A DNA stretch of 64,000 bases, taken from NCBI RefSeq assembly GCF_014203645.1, contig NZ_JACHJL010000001.1:310001-374000 (forward strand), written 5' to 3'. Positions 44,701 to 53,463 of this stretch are shown piece after piece (position 1 is the stretch's first letter; every line of letters starts with the position of its first letter). The notes below the pieces were generated by a model. The model saw nothing but the letters and a program-made list of their open reading frames with translations, made no database searches and had not been told where the DNA came from. The position numbers and the translations under genes were made by a program. The stretch comes from Streptomyces zagrosensis. GTDB lineage: Bacteria; Actinomycetota; Actinomycetes; Streptomycetales; Streptomycetaceae.

Positions 44701-45963
44701 GACCTGCGTACCTGGGCCAAGGCAGCGGCCGAACTCGGCCCCAATCCGTTCCTGCCGCCGGTCGAACCCGCGCCGCCGCTGTTCACTCGGCCCACTGATG
44801 CACCGCCGCCGATGCCACCCGACCAGCTGGAAGAAGCGCGGCGCGGGGTGCGGCTGTTGGGCCTTTCCATCATCGAGGGCGATCTGCACCGGATGGACAA
44901 CCCCACGGCCCAGCGGGAGTTGCAGGGTGTTATCGACGCATACCGCCCCGGGCTGCCGCAAACCTGCCGGCTGCCGGGTGCTCTGTGGTTCTTCGCGGTG
45001 CTGCTGGCCGACGACTTCCCCTACCTGCGGGAGGTGGTCGATGTCGCGGTACGTGCCTGCCGGGAGATCGGCGCGCCCTGGGAGCTGGCGTACACCTTGC
45101 AGCTCCGGGCGAAGGTGCTCTCCGGCCGGCATACGGACCCGTCGAGCGCGGACCGCGACGTCGGCGAGAGCCTGGAGATCTTCGAGCGGCTCGGCGATGC
45201 CTGGGGCGCGGCCGAGGCACTGTCCGGGCGCGGCGAGGCACGTGAGGAGCGCGGCGAGTACGCGGCGGCGGCCGACGACTATCGCAAGGCGATCGGCTAC
45301 GCGGAGCGCCTTGGCGCACAGGCCCAGGTGTGGCTGCTCAAGGCGCGACTGGCGGGCGTGGTGATCGAGTGCGCCGACAGCGCGGAAGAGGCCGAGCGGG
45401 GCGCGCGCATGCTCGTTGAGATCATGGATCAGGGCCAGCGCATGAGCACCGAGGCGATGTCCTACGCGCGCTTGCAGTACGCCGTGTGGTGCGCCGAACA
45501 GGGCCGCTACGGGGAGGCCCGGGCGCGACTCGAAGACCAGCTTGTGGAGTTCGGTTCGCGCACGCTTGAACTGTTCCAGGGCATGGTGGAGGGGCTGATC
45601 GGCTGGCTGGACACGCTGGAGGGACGATTCGCTGACGCGCTCGAACGACTCAGGTCGGCCGTGGCCAAGACCGGGTCGTCGGTGACTTCGATGGTCGCGC
45701 CACAGGTGCCGGTCGTCCAGCTCGCAACGGGTGCGCGGGCGCGGGCTGGCCTGGGCGGAGTCGATGACGCATGCGTCGCCGCCCAGTTGATCGGGGCGCA
45801 CGACGCGCTTTTCCCACCCGGCATGGTGCTCGCCCGAGTGCAGCGGGCGGTGCGGGCAGCGGCGGAGGGGGCGGCGCGCGCCGTACTGCCGGACACGGAC
45901 TATCAGCGGGAGTACGCGAAGGGCCGCGGCCTCTCCCTCGCGGAGGCCGCGACCCTCATTTGA
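41746..45963 (+). CDS. Giant AfsR/SARP-family regulator with NB-ARC ATPase
   Basis: A 1405-residue regulator. It has an N-terminal OmpR-like winged helix (RYGILGTTQAHHDDG onward, residues 15-105) and a BTAD domain (115-265, HALRIRALRDTGRTAEALAEY), then a long disordered linker with DTAAP repeats (about 350-390). An NB-ARC ATPase follows (P-loop LLGPGGSGKTRL at about 463, LLVLDNCEHVIE, LDGLPLAIELAAARLRLLS). Inserted low-complexity runs (GSGSGAGSGNGAGSG near 730, NSTNSTNST near 830) come next, and then a helical TPR-like C-terminus. Such regulators switch on secondary metabolism. Start uncertain: GTG 41746 or ATG 41776. Target genes are not evident; the convergent drr exporter is a candidate. 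Confidence 0.88.
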   Translation: MNSGSWPSTTMGHVRYGILGTTQAHHDDGTPAALGGARLRALLAALALRPGRARTAQALIDEIWNGDAGAPGAGGTAPRDASGALQALVGRLRRAIGRAAIVSVDGGYLLQADPESIDLHRFERLARDGAHALESGDPARAADLLDEALALWRGPALADLPSRTAVAVRTEARRLDARRDRARADLALGRAAHALPGLTELCGAHPLDESLHALRIRALRDTGRTAEALAEYERARIELADRLGADPGPELRALHAELLTPTPARDPAPTPPPRPTAGRGRNPGDGEACTDRPAAEAAQGPPPTPTGPQPTGTGRRTPPGALSSGVPGVPGVPDGWAVRGVARPTGGAAKASPDTTPDTAAPYTAEPDTAAPDTAAPDAAALDTAAGLDAPSPGMADLRTEGFRVAGSRAAGATSADAGPGRDGARLTPRVGNLRTSLTSFVGRENELQALRGDLATHRLVTLLGPGGSGKTRLSQVAAGSVAGDWPDGVWLAELAPVDDPDTVVETVLTTLGARETVIRGTAAEGLRAAADRTALDPLIRLTEHCAARRMLLVLDNCEHVIEVAARVAESLLAHCPDVTVLATSREPLAVPGELVRPVEPLPQPVALRLLADRGVSARPGFRVEDDPGACAEICRRLDGLPLAIELAAARLRLLSPRQLADRLDDRFRLLTTGSRTLLPRQQTLRAVVDWSWDLLDARERAVLRRLSVFAGGCDLTSAEAVCADPESGIGSGSGAGSGNGAGSGSSAGAGLAPVAGVARAKDDHVDPRDVAALLGSLIDKSLVVAAPPESTARTVAEAGTDRTRRGDLGNATPTTETGTAGTTTNSTNSTNSTNSTDAAGVALGGGGGGERGWQARDAGLAGASQAGAGLANGGVGQAADAAFCGGMRYRLLETVAEYAAERLDEAGERAAVERQHLVTYRELARLADPLLRGAEQGSWLWRLELEHDNLRTALRRAVAARDEHEALCLALSLSWFWHLRDHRADLRTWAKAAAELGPNPFLPPVEPAPPLFTRPTDAPPPMPPDQLEEARRGVRLLGLSIIEGDLHRMDNPTAQRELQGVIDAYRPGLPQTCRLPGALWFFAVLLADDFPYLREVVDVAVRACREIGAPWELAYTLQLRAKVLSGRHTDPSSADRDVGESLEIFERLGDAWGAAEALSGRGEAREERGEYAAAADDYRKAIGYAERLGAQAQVWLLKARLAGVVIECADSAEEAERGARMLVEIMDQGQRMSTEAMSYARLQYAVWCAEQGRYGEARARLEDQLVEFGSRTLELFQGMVEGLIGWLDTLEGRFADALERLRSAVAKTGSSVTSMVAPQVPVVQLATGARARAGLGGVDDACVAAQLIGAHDALFPPGMVLARVQRAVRAAAEGAARAVLPDTDYQREYAKGRGLSLAEAATLI

Positions 45964-46088
45964 CGCGTCGCTGAACTGGGCTGACACTCGGCGCTGCCCC
46001 AGCCGCGCACCCCACCAGCGGGCCCGGCCTCGCACCCGGCGTCGCCCGGGCGCCGCCGCCAGGATGGCCGGCGCAGCGGATGGCCCGC

Positions 46089-46103
46089 GGGGCCGAAAGC
46101 CCC
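46089..46103. terminator. Short hairpin between convergent genes
   Basis: GGGGC and GCCCC around CGAAA, in the gap between the AfsR-like and drrB-like genes. The stem is only 5 bp, so this is a weak candidate. Confidence 0.35.
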
Positions 46104-46141
46104 TGGGGTGGTGGCGAGGGCTGACCGGCCGTGCCATGTGC

Positions 46142-47008
46142 TCAGGTCTTCGTACGGAACTTGCGCACCGCTAGCGGCGCGGTCACCAGGGTGATGCCGA
46201 CCGACCAGGCCAGCGTGGTCAGCGTGGGGCTGGCCACCGCGCCTTCGCCGTTCAGCAGGGCGCGGGCCGCGTCCGCGAGGTTGGACAGCGGGTTGTAGTC
46301 GGTGAAGGTCTGCAACCAACCCGGCATCGTCCCGGTCGGGGCGAAGACCGAGGACCCGAACTGGAGCGGCATGATCGCGAGGAAGCCGACGCCCTGCACC
46401 GCCTGCGGAGTCTTCATCGACAGACCGAGCAGCATGAAGATCCAGGTGAGCGACGCGCCGAAGACCAGCGCGAGTCCCACAGCGGCCAGCAGTTCCAGCG
46501 GGCCCGTCTTCAGGTCGAAGCCGATGATGAAGGCCACCGTGAGCAGGATCAGGGACGAGACCAGCATCCGGCCGCCCTCCACGATCAACTTCGCTATCAA
46601 CACGGAGGAGCGGGCTATCGGCATGGTGCGGAAGCGGTCCATCACTCCCTTGTTGAAGTCGTCGTTGACGCCGGTGCCCACGGACATCGCGATGTTCAGG
46701 CCACCCATGGCGAGCAGGCCCGGAATGACGTAGTTGATGTACACATCACGGTCACCACCGAGGCTGCCGCCGACCGCGCCGCCGAAGACGTACACGAAGA
46801 GCAGTGTGAAGATGATCGGCATCAGCAGGGCGTCGAACATCGACTCCGGGTCCTGCTTGATCTGCATGGCGTTACGGCGCACCAGCGCGCCGATGTGCCG
46901 GGCATTGGCGCGCAGGCCGATCCGACCCTCGTCGGTATCCACCTTCTTGGTCACCTGCGACTGCTGGTCCGGAGCCTTGTCCGGAGCGGTGATGGTAGCC
47001 GCGCTCAT
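46142..47008 (-). CDS. ABC-2 type exporter permease, DrrB-like
   Basis: A 288-residue ABC-2 permease with six helices. Motifs include ALVRRNAMQIKQDPESMFDALLMPIIFTLLF-like start, DFNKGVMDRFRTMPIARSS in the cytosolic loop and FAPTGTMPGWLQTFTDYNPLSNLADA near the end, as in daunorubicin resistance DrrB. It forms an exporter with the DrrA-like ATPase, whose stop it overlaps by 4 bp (ATGA). The substrate is likely a hydrophobic antibiotic or lipid, but no biosynthetic genes are nearby. Confidence 0.92.
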   Translation of the reverse strand: MSAATITAPDKAPDQQSQVTKKVDTDEGRIGLRANARHIGALVRRNAMQIKQDPESMFDALLMPIIFTLLFVYVFGGAVGGSLGGDRDVYINYVIPGLLAMGGLNIAMSVGTGVNDDFNKGVMDRFRTMPIARSSVLIAKLIVEGGRMLVSSLILLTVAFIIGFDLKTGPLELLAAVGLALVFGASLTWIFMLLGLSMKTPQAVQGVGFLAIMPLQFGSSVFAPTGTMPGWLQTFTDYNPLSNLADAARALLNGEGAVASPTLTTLAWSVGITLVTAPLAVRKFRTKT

Positions 47009-48042
47009 GCGGCGACCTCCTCAAGCTTGATGTTGTCCTGTCCCAGCTCGCTGTCCGAGGTCTTGCGGCCCGTGATGGCCAAGAACACCTCGTCCAGGCT
47101 GGGCAGATGGGTGTCGATGCTGGAGATGCTGAAGCCGCGCTCGCTGAGGAGCCCGATCAGCGCCGTGAGTTGCTCGTCGCTGACGATCGGCACATTGACC
47201 AGGCCCTCGGCCACGTCGGCCCGGGCACCAGCGACGCCTTCAAGACCGGCCTGCGCGACGGCGCCGACCATCCGGTGCAACTGCTCCGGGTCCGAGGGGC
47301 GAATTTGCAGGGTGCGCCCGCCGACCTTTGCCTTGAGCTCGGCGACCTGGCCGCCGGCGATGACCTTGCCCCGGTCGATGACCGTCAGCTCGTCAGCGAG
47401 CTGCTCGGCCTCCTCCATGTACTGCGTGGTGAGCAGGACCGTCGCGCCATCGGCGACCATCCGACGCACCTCCTCCCACACCTCGTTACGGGTGCGCGGG
47501 TCGAGGCCGGTGGTCGGCTCGTCCAGATACAGGACCTGGGGGTTGCCGATCATCGAAGCGGCGAGGTCGAGTCGGCGGCGCATACCGCCCGAATACTGCG
47601 CTGCGGGTCGCTTCGCGGACTCGGTCAGCGAGAAGCGCTCCAACAACGCGTCGGCCCGCTTGCGGGCCGCGGCGCGCGAGAGATCGAGCAGCCGCCCGAT
47701 CATGTAGAGGTTCTCCCAGCCGGAGAGCTTTTCGTCCACCGATGCGTACTGCCCGGTGAGGCCGATGGCCCGACGCAACTGCCGCGGCTGGCGCAGCACA
47801 TCGAAGCCGGCCACCCTCGCACTGCCGGCGTCCGGCGTGATCAGGGTGGACAGGCAGCGCACCAGCGTCGTCTTGCCCGCGCCGTTGGGACCGAGGACAC
47901 CGAGCACGGTGCCCTCCTTGACGTCGAGGTCAACGCCGTCGAGCGCCTTGGTGGTGCCGTAGTGCTTGACCAACCCCCGTACCTCGACCGCGTTGCCGCG
48001 GCCGGGACTTGTGTCGTGTGGTGAATTCTGCGAACGCGTCAT
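47005..48042 (-). CDS. Daunorubicin-resistance-type ABC ATPase, DrrA-like
   Basis: A 345-residue ATPase of the DrrA subfamily. Walker A GPNGAGKTT, signature YSGGMRRRLDLAASM, Walker B VLYLDEPTTGLD and the switch His region TQYMEEAEQLADEL are present. The C-terminal DUF4162-like tail (LQIRPSDPEQLHRMVGAVAQ) is typical of this group. It works with the overlapping DrrB-like permease downstream. The ATG is weakly supported by an upstream ribosome site. Confidence 0.93.
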   Translation of the reverse strand: MTRSQNSPHDTSPGRGNAVEVRGLVKHYGTTKALDGVDLDVKEGTVLGVLGPNGAGKTTLVRCLSTLITPDAGSARVAGFDVLRQPRQLRRAIGLTGQYASVDEKLSGWENLYMIGRLLDLSRAAARKRADALLERFSLTESAKRPAAQYSGGMRRRLDLAASMIGNPQVLYLDEPTTGLDPRTRNEVWEEVRRMVADGATVLLTTQYMEEAEQLADELTVIDRGKVIAGGQVAELKAKVGGRTLQIRPSDPEQLHRMVGAVAQAGLEGVAGARADVAEGLVNVPIVSDEQLTALIGLLSERGFSISSIDTHLPSLDEVFLAITGRKTSDSELGQDNIKLEEVAA

Positions 48043-48331
48043 GGACTTACGTTCTCAGACACCACTGACAATCGGCCGACAGCCCACCGACGCCCCGCCG
48101 ACATGTGGGGGTCGGCGAGCCGTCGGTAACGGCGGTGGACCTGTCGGTAAGGCGAGGTGGGCCGCCCACCGCGCGGCGACACGACGCGCTCCCCGGCGGC
48201 CTCAGACGCCGCAGGCGCGTGGCGTAGCACCCCAGCGATGCCAGCGAGACCAGCGATGCCAGCCCCGCCCCAACAGCAGTTCGGGCGGGGCCGATCAAGG
48301 GCGTGGCGGTGTTCCCGCGGGGCCCGCGACC

Positions 48332-49282
48332 TTAGTGGAAAGCGTGTTCCGGGGCCGGATAGGTGCTGCCGATGACGTCGTCGGCGAAGGCCCGTGCCGC
48401 CTCACCGAGCGTTTCGCGCAACTGCGCGTACTGCTTGACGAAGCGCGGCACCCGGCCGCTGGTCAGGCCCGCCATGTCCGTCCACACCAGCACCTGTGCG
48501 TCGCACTCCACGCCCGCGCCGATGCCCACGGTCGGGATGTGCAGCGAACGGGTTGCCTCGGCGGCGAGTTCAGCCGGCACGAGTTCGAGGACCACCGCGA
48601 AGGCACCCGCGTCCTGCGCCGCCTTGGCGTCCCTGAGCAACTGCTGGGCCGCCTCCTCGCCGCGGCCCTGCACTGGATAGCCGCCGAAGGCGTTGACGGA
48701 CTGCGGCGTGAGACCGATGTGAGCCATCACCGGGATGCCGGATCGTACGAGAAGCTCGATCTGGTCGGCGGAGCGCTCGCCGCCCTCCAGCTTCACCGCG
48801 CCGACGCCCGCCTCCTTGATCAGCCGGGTCGCACTGCGCAGGGCCTGTACGGGGCCCTCCTGGTACGCCCCGAAGGGGAGGTCGCCGACGATGAGGGCGC
48901 GCTTGGTGCCGCGTACCACGGCTGCGGCGAGGATGGTGATCTCGTCCATGGTGACCGGCACGGTGGACTCGTAGCCGAGGTGGCAGTTGCCCATCGAGTC
49001 GCCGACGAGCAGCACGGGAATGCCCGCCTCGTCGAAGACCGATGCGGTCATGGCGTCGTAGGCGGTGAGCATGGGCCACTTTTCGCCGCGTTCCTTGGCG
49101 GCTGCGATGTCCCGGACGGTGATCCGCCGGGAGCCCTTACCGCCGTACAGCGACTTGCCGCTGTCGGGCTTGTTCCCGGTCGGTGCTGCCGGGACTGTCG
49201 GCGCTGTCGGTGCTGCCGCTCCGCTGGCCGACGTCGCGGCCGATGCGGTGGGTGCAGCCTGGTGTGAGGCATGCGTCGTCAT
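48332..49282 (-). CDS. panB: 3-methyl-2-oxobutanoate hydroxymethyltransferase
   Basis: A 316-residue PanB barrel that makes ketopantoate for pantothenate and CoA. Landmarks are LTAYDAMTASVFDEAGIP, LVGDSMGNCHLG, KLEGGERSADQI, HIGLTPQSVNAFGGY and a C-terminal ADDVIGSTYPAPEHAFH. The first 40 residues are an Ala/Thr-rich tail absent in most bacteria but usual in Streptomyces. The ATG at 49282 has GGAG 7 nt upstream; the frame continues to 49564 but would cross the neighbouring operator. It is divergent from the DHA2 efflux gene. Confidence 0.95.
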   Translation of the reverse strand: MTTHASHQAAPTASAATSASGAAAPTAPTVPAAPTGNKPDSGKSLYGGKGSRRITVRDIAAAKERGEKWPMLTAYDAMTASVFDEAGIPVLLVGDSMGNCHLGYESTVPVTMDEITILAAAVVRGTKRALIVGDLPFGAYQEGPVQALRSATRLIKEAGVGAVKLEGGERSADQIELLVRSGIPVMAHIGLTPQSVNAFGGYPVQGRGEEAAQQLLRDAKAAQDAGAFAVVLELVPAELAAEATRSLHIPTVGIGAGVECDAQVLVWTDMAGLTSGRVPRFVKQYAQLRETLGEAARAFADDVIGSTYPAPEHAFH

Positions 49283-49514
49283 GACATGGCTCCGTTTTCG
49301 TGTCTTCGTCATCTCAAGGCGCCCTGACGGCGTCCCTGGACCGCCTCCATGCTGGCACGAGGCCCACTCGATGCGGAAGAGCCGTCCGTTTCTGTTCGCC
49401 CCACAAGCCACGACCACCATCCGGACACGAGACCCACCCCGTACCCACGCCGCTCGTCGCCCCGGGGCCGGTCGCGCAGGTCGGCACGGGGCACCGGTAC
49501 GTAAAGTCTTTCCA

Positions 49515-49533
49515 ATACGAGACGGTCTCGTAT
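49515..49533. promoter_or_regulatory. Palindromic operator before the efflux-TetR operon
   Basis: ATACGAGACGGTCTCGTAT is palindromic except for its central base and ends 24 bp before the ATG at 49558. It overlaps the expected -35 area, with TAACCT at 49545-49550 as a possible -10 box. It fits a TetR dimer site. Confidence 0.75.
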
Positions 49534-49557
49534 CGAAAAGGTCGTAACCTGGCCGGC

Positions 49558-51180
49558 ATGGCAACCCCTTCCGACATAGCCACGGCCCGCACCGTGCCCG
49601 AGGCGGTCCACCGCAGGCGGTGGGCGATTCTCGTCGTCCTCATGTTCAGCGTGCTCATCGTGGTGCTGGACAACTCGATCCTCAATGTCGCCATGAAGAC
49701 CATCTCGTCGCCGGAACCGACCGGCCTGGGAGCCACTCAGAGCGAGCTGGAATGGGCGATCAACTCCTACACCCTCGTCTTCGCGGGGCTGCTCTTCACC
49801 GCCGGCCTGATGGGGGACCGCATCGGCCGCAAGAAGGTCCTGCTGGCCGGCATGGTGGTGTTCGGCGTCGGCTCGGTGTTCGCCGCCATGTCCGCCTCGC
49901 CCGGCGAACTGATCACCTACCGGGCCGTCATGGGCCTCGGCGGCGCCCTGGTGATGCCGGCGACCCTCGCCATCTTGATGAACGTCTTCGAGCGTGACGA
50001 GCAGCCGAAGGCGATCGGCATCTGGGCCGCCGCAGTGGGTCTCGCCATCGCCATCGGCCCGATCACCGGCGGCATCCTGCTCAATCACTTCTGGTGGGGC
50101 TCGGTCTTCCTGATCAACGTCCCCGTCGTGATCGTCGGCCTCATCGCGATGATCGTCCTCGTACCGGACTCGCGCGACCCCTCACCGGGTCGGTTCGACC
50201 CCATGGGTGTGCTGCTGTCCGTCGTGGGTCTGGTGCTGCTCGTCTACGGGATCATCAAGGGCGGTCAACTAGCGGACTTCGCCGATCCGCAGGTGTTGGG
50301 CACCGTGGGCGGCGGGGTGGTGGTCCTCCTGCTGTTCGTCTGGCACGAGAAGCGCAGCGAACATCCAGCCATCGACGTCAGTTACTTCCGCAATCCGGCG
50401 TTCTCCGCCGCCATCGGCGCCATCGCGCTGGTCTTTTTCGCGCTGATGGGCGTGACGTTCTTCATCGTCTTCTACACGCAAAGCGTGCGCGGCTACAGCC
50501 CGTTGGAGTCCGGCCTCTTGCTGATCCCGCTTGCCGTGGCGCAACTGATCTTCGCGCCCCGAGCTCGCCTCGTGGTGGACCGCTTCGGCTCGCGCATCGT
50601 GTGCACCGTCGGCATGCTGCTCGTCGCGGCGACGCTCGCCGGCTTCCTGCTCCTCGACACGGACACCCCGATCTGGGTGCTTGAGGTCCTCTTCTTCGTT
50701 CAAGGCACGGGAATGGCGCACATCATGCCGCCCGTCACCGTCTCGATCATGCAGGCGCTGCCCCGCGAGAAGGCGGGCTCGGGCTCCGCGCTCAACAACA
50801 CCTTCCGGCAGGTCGGCGGTGCGCTGGGGGTGGCCGTGCTGGGCTCGCTGCTGTCCACCACGTACCGTAACGGCATCAACGACGAACTCGCGGCCGTACC
50901 CGGCCTCTCCGACGATCAGCGCCACACCGCGGGCGAGTCCATCGAGGCCACGCTCGGCACGGCGGAACGCATGGGCGTGCACGGCAAGGCATTGGTGGGG
51001 CCGGCGAACGACGCCTTCATCCACGCCATGCACATCACCTCCATCAGCGCGGCCGGCGTCGCGCTGATCGGCGCGGCGGTGGTCGCGCTGTTCCTGCCTG
51101 GCAAGCAGCCGCCCCGGCAGCCGACGCAGGGCCCAGGCGCGGCGGACAGCGAGCACAAGACGCTGGAGGCACACCGGTGA
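49558..51180 (+). CDS. DHA2-family MFS efflux pump (14 helices)
   Basis: A 540-residue drug:H+ antiporter of the EmrB/QacA type. It has [20 protein letters not shown] (motif D1) in the first helix, motif [15 protein letters not shown], motif [15 protein letters not shown] and about 14 helices. The ATG is only 7 nt from a TAACCT box and has no ribosome site, so a leaderless message is plausible. It is followed by an overlapping TetR gene (GTGA), an operon of pump and regulator controlled by the palindrome upstream. Substrate unknown. Confidence 0.93.
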   Translation: MATPSDIATARTVPEAVHRRRWAILVVLMFSVLIVVLDNSILNVAMKTISSPEPTGLGATQSELEWAINSYTLVFAGLLFTAGLMGDRIGRKKVLLAGMVVFGVGSVFAAMSASPGELITYRAVMGLGGALVMPATLAILMNVFERDEQPKAIGIWAAAVGLAIAIGPITGGILLNHFWWGSVFLINVPVVIVGLIAMIVLVPDSRDPSPGRFDPMGVLLSVVGLVLLVYGIIKGGQLADFADPQVLGTVGGGVVVLLLFVWHEKRSEHPAIDVSYFRNPAFSAAIGAIALVFFALMGVTFFIVFYTQSVRGYSPLESGLLLIPLAVAQLIFAPRARLVVDRFGSRIVCTVGMLLVAATLAGFLLLDTDTPIWVLEVLFFVQGTGMAHIMPPVTVSIMQALPREKAGSGSALNNTFRQVGGALGVAVLGSLLSTTYRNGINDELAAVPGLSDDQRHTAGESIEATLGTAERMGVHGKALVGPANDAFIHAMHITSISAAGVALIGAAVVALFLPGKQPPRQPTQGPGAADSEHKTLEAHR

Positions 51181-52082
51181 TTTCCACGCCATCCGACGCG
51201 GGCCGCACACCCGGCCGAGACGACCACCACTCCGGTCGGGAGCACCGCCGCGCCAGCGACGGCGCGCCCCTGGTGACAGTCGTCCGGCCGGCCGCGCCGG
51301 ATGGCGCCCCGGGCGCCGCGCCCGCGGAAGCGCCGCCGACTGCGCCGGCGGTGGCCGCCCCCGAGCCCACCGCTGCCCCGCTCCCTCCCATGACACCGGC
51401 GGCACCAGCGGCTCCGGCTTACGCCGTACCGCCCCATGGGCCACCAACCGCCGAGTTGCCGGTCAATGGCGTACCGGAGCAGCCGGCGTATGGGGCGGGG
51501 GAGCGGCGGGGCCGTCCACGCAGCGCTGCGGCGGACACGGCCATCATCGAGACCGTGCTGCGCCTCCTGGAGGACGGCGCCACGGTCGGTGAGCTGTCCA
51601 TGGAACGCATCGCCCGGGAGGCGGGCGTCGGCAAGGCCACCGTCTACCGCCGCTGGTCGGGCAAACCCGCACTCATCCTCGACGTGATGCGGGCGCTCGA
51701 CGTGGAGTCCCCGGAACCCGTGGGCGATTCGGTACGCGATGACCTCGTCATGATGCTGGAAATCCTGCGCCGGCGGGGCCTGGCCAAACGGCACTCGGCG
51801 CTGCTTCGCACGGTGATCGCGCAGGTGAAGGCGCACCCGGAACTGTGGCGGGAGTATCACGACACGGTGGTGCGCAAGCGACGCGATGCGATGCGCGCGG
51901 TGCTGCGACGCGGCGTCACCACCGGTGAAATCCGTCCCGACGAGGACATCGACCTGCTCGCCGAACTGTTCGTCGGCCCGATGCTCTCGCGGGTGTTGCT
52001 GCACGAGTGGATGGAACTGCCGGAAGGGCTCGCGGAGCGCATCGTGGACACGGTGCTCGACGGAGTACGCCCGCGGGCATAG
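51177..52082 (+). CDS. TetR-family repressor of the adjacent efflux pump
   Basis: A 301-residue regulator that starts at a GTG overlapping the pump stop. Residues 1-108 are a Pro/Ala-rich low-complexity tail ([20 protein letters not shown]), unusual for TetR proteins of about 200 residues. The helix-turn-helix follows ([20 protein letters not shown], then [19 protein letters not shown]), and then a TetR_C domain with [21 protein letters not shown] start nearer the helix-turn-helix is possible (for example an ATG at 51391), but the GTGA coupling favours the long form. Confidence 0.88.
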   Translation: MISTPSDAGRTPGRDDHHSGREHRRASDGAPLVTVVRPAAPDGAPGAAPAEAPPTAPAVAAPEPTAAPLPPMTPAAPAAPAYAVPPHGPPTAELPVNGVPEQPAYGAGERRGRPRSAAADTAIIETVLRLLEDGATVGELSMERIAREAGVGKATVYRRWSGKPALILDVMRALDVESPEPVGDSVRDDLVMMLEILRRRGLAKRHSALLRTVIAQVKAHPELWREYHDTVVRKRRDAMRAVLRRGVTTGEIRPDEDIDLLAELFVGPMLSRVLLHEWMELPEGLAERIVDTVLDGVRPRA

Positions 52083-52154
52083 CCGGTGGGGGCCGGTAGG
52101 GCCCGGCGTGTTGGGTGCAGCACTAGGAGCGGGGCCGGGACGGCGCGGGAGACG

Positions 52155-52169
52155 CCCCCTGTACGGGGG
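52155..52169 (+). terminator. Short hairpin after the TetR gene
   Basis: CCCCC and GGGGG arms around TGTAC, 72 bp after the stop codon. The stem is short, so this is only a possible terminator. Confidence 0.35.
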
Positions 52170-52386
52170 AGTTCCAGCCAGGTCTGACACATGGTCCACG
52201 GCGATCGGTTGCCCTCGATCGCTGACTGCTTCGTCGCCCTGGTTGCACGCCTTGCACTCCATGTGTTCCGATTTGTGCCCGTTCTGTCACAGCCCGCGCC
52301 CGAGTTCCCCGATAAGGAACCCGGGCCTGCCCATCACTCGTCCTCACTTTCGAGACGCTCACCCAGAGCGTCGGGAAACGCCCTGG

Positions 52387-52411
52387 TCATCGCCTATGGT
52401 CTAGGCGATGA
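52387..52411. promoter_or_regulatory. Perfect inverted repeat upstream of the VanJ-like gene
   Basis: Arms TCATCGCCTA and TAGGCGATGA are perfectly complementary around TGGTC, ending 28 bp before the ATG at 52440. The TATGGT inside could be a -10 box, so a bound protein would block transcription. Confidence 0.55.
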
Positions 52412-52439
52412 CGGGCCGGTGATCTAGTGAGGACGACGC

Positions 52440-53462
52440 ATGGCGCAGGCGTACGCGGAAGAGACGGGGCACGACCGGGACGAGCCCGGACCGGCCCGCT
52501 CCCGGGCGCGGCGTCTGATCGACGGCTGGCGGGGGCGCGGCGTCTGGCGGCGCGGTGTGATCGTTGCGGCGCTCGCCGTCGTGATGGCGCTGCTGATGAT
52601 CTTGCATGCGCAGATCCCCAACGACGTGGGCAACCTTGGCAGCCTGCTGGAGACGTTTCTGCCGTGGATCGGCATGGTGGGCATTCCGATGCTCCTAGCC
52701 TGTGCGCTGATCCGCCGCTCGGCCACGGCGCTGGTCGCGCTGCTGCTCCCCTCCATCGTCTGGCTGAATCTCTTCGGCGGGCTGCTGACCAGTAAGTCCG
52801 GTTCCGGCGGAGATCTCACGGTGGTGACGCATAACGTCAACGCCGACAACTCCGACCCGGCTGGTACGGCGAAGGACGTGGCGGCCTCGGGGGCGCAGGT
52901 CGTCGCGTTGGAGGAGCTGACGAGCGGCGCGTTGCCCGCGTATGAGAAGACGCTCAGGTCGGCGTATCCGCACCACGCGGTCAAGGGCACGGTCGGGCTG
53001 TGGAGCAAGTACCCGCTGAAGGACGCGCAAGCCGTGGACATCAAGATGGGCTGGCCCCGCGCCATGCGGGCCACGGTCGTCGCGCCAAAGGGCGAGGTCG
53101 CCGTTTATGTGGCACACCTGCCGTCCGTGCGGGTCAAGTTCAACGCCGGCTTCACGGCAGGTCAGCGCGATGACAGCGCGGACGCCCTGGGTGCGGCCAT
53201 CTCGGCTGAGCAACTCGACAAGGTAATCCTCCTCGGCGACCTCAACGGCACCATGAACGACCGCGCGCTCGCCCCCGTCACCTCTCAGCTCCGCTCGGCA
53301 CAGGGCGCGGCGGGCGACGGCTTCGGCTTCAGTTGGCCCGCGTCGTTCCCCATGGCACGCATCGACCAGATCATGGTGCGCGGCGTGGACCCGGTCTCCG
53401 CCTGGACCCTGCCCGACACCGGCAGCGACCATTTGCCGGTTGCGGCATCGGTCAATCTGTAG
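52440..53462 (+). CDS. VanJ-like membrane endonuclease/exonuclease/phosphatase family protein
   Basis: A 340-residue protein with three N-terminal helices (about 38-57, 68-88, 90-113) and an external EEP domain. The EEP motifs are VVTHNVNADN, VVALEELTSG, ILLGDLNGTMND and a C-terminal GSDHLPVAASV with the catalytic His. The layout matches VanJ/StaP of Streptomyces, which confer teicoplanin-class resistance and act as membrane phosphatases on undecaprenyl pyrophosphate-like substrates. By analogy it may recycle or protect lipid carriers; this is inference. GAGGACG precedes the ATG. A tandem heptamer repeat starts directly after its stop codon. Confidence 0.85.
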   Translation: MAQAYAEETGHDRDEPGPARSRARRLIDGWRGRGVWRRGVIVAALAVVMALLMILHAQIPNDVGNLGSLLETFLPWIGMVGIPMLLACALIRRSATALVALLLPSIVWLNLFGGLLTSKSGSGGDLTVVTHNVNADNSDPAGTAKDVAASGAQVVALEELTSGALPAYEKTLRSAYPHHAVKGTVGLWSKYPLKDAQAVDIKMGWPRAMRATVVAPKGEVAVYVAHLPSVRVKFNAGFTAGQRDDSADALGAAISAEQLDKVILLGDLNGTMNDRALAPVTSQLRSAQGAAGDGFGFSWPASFPMARIDQIMVRGVDPVSAWTLPDTGSDHLPVAASVNL

Positions 53463-53463
53463 C

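Larger units (their letters stand above)
52083..52439. other. Intergenic region before the VanJ-like gene
   Basis: A 357-bp gap with a small CCCCC/GGGGG hairpin at 52155-52169 that may end the efflux-tetR transcript, and a perfect 25-bp inverted repeat at 52387-52411. I find no gene between them. Confidence 0.5.
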
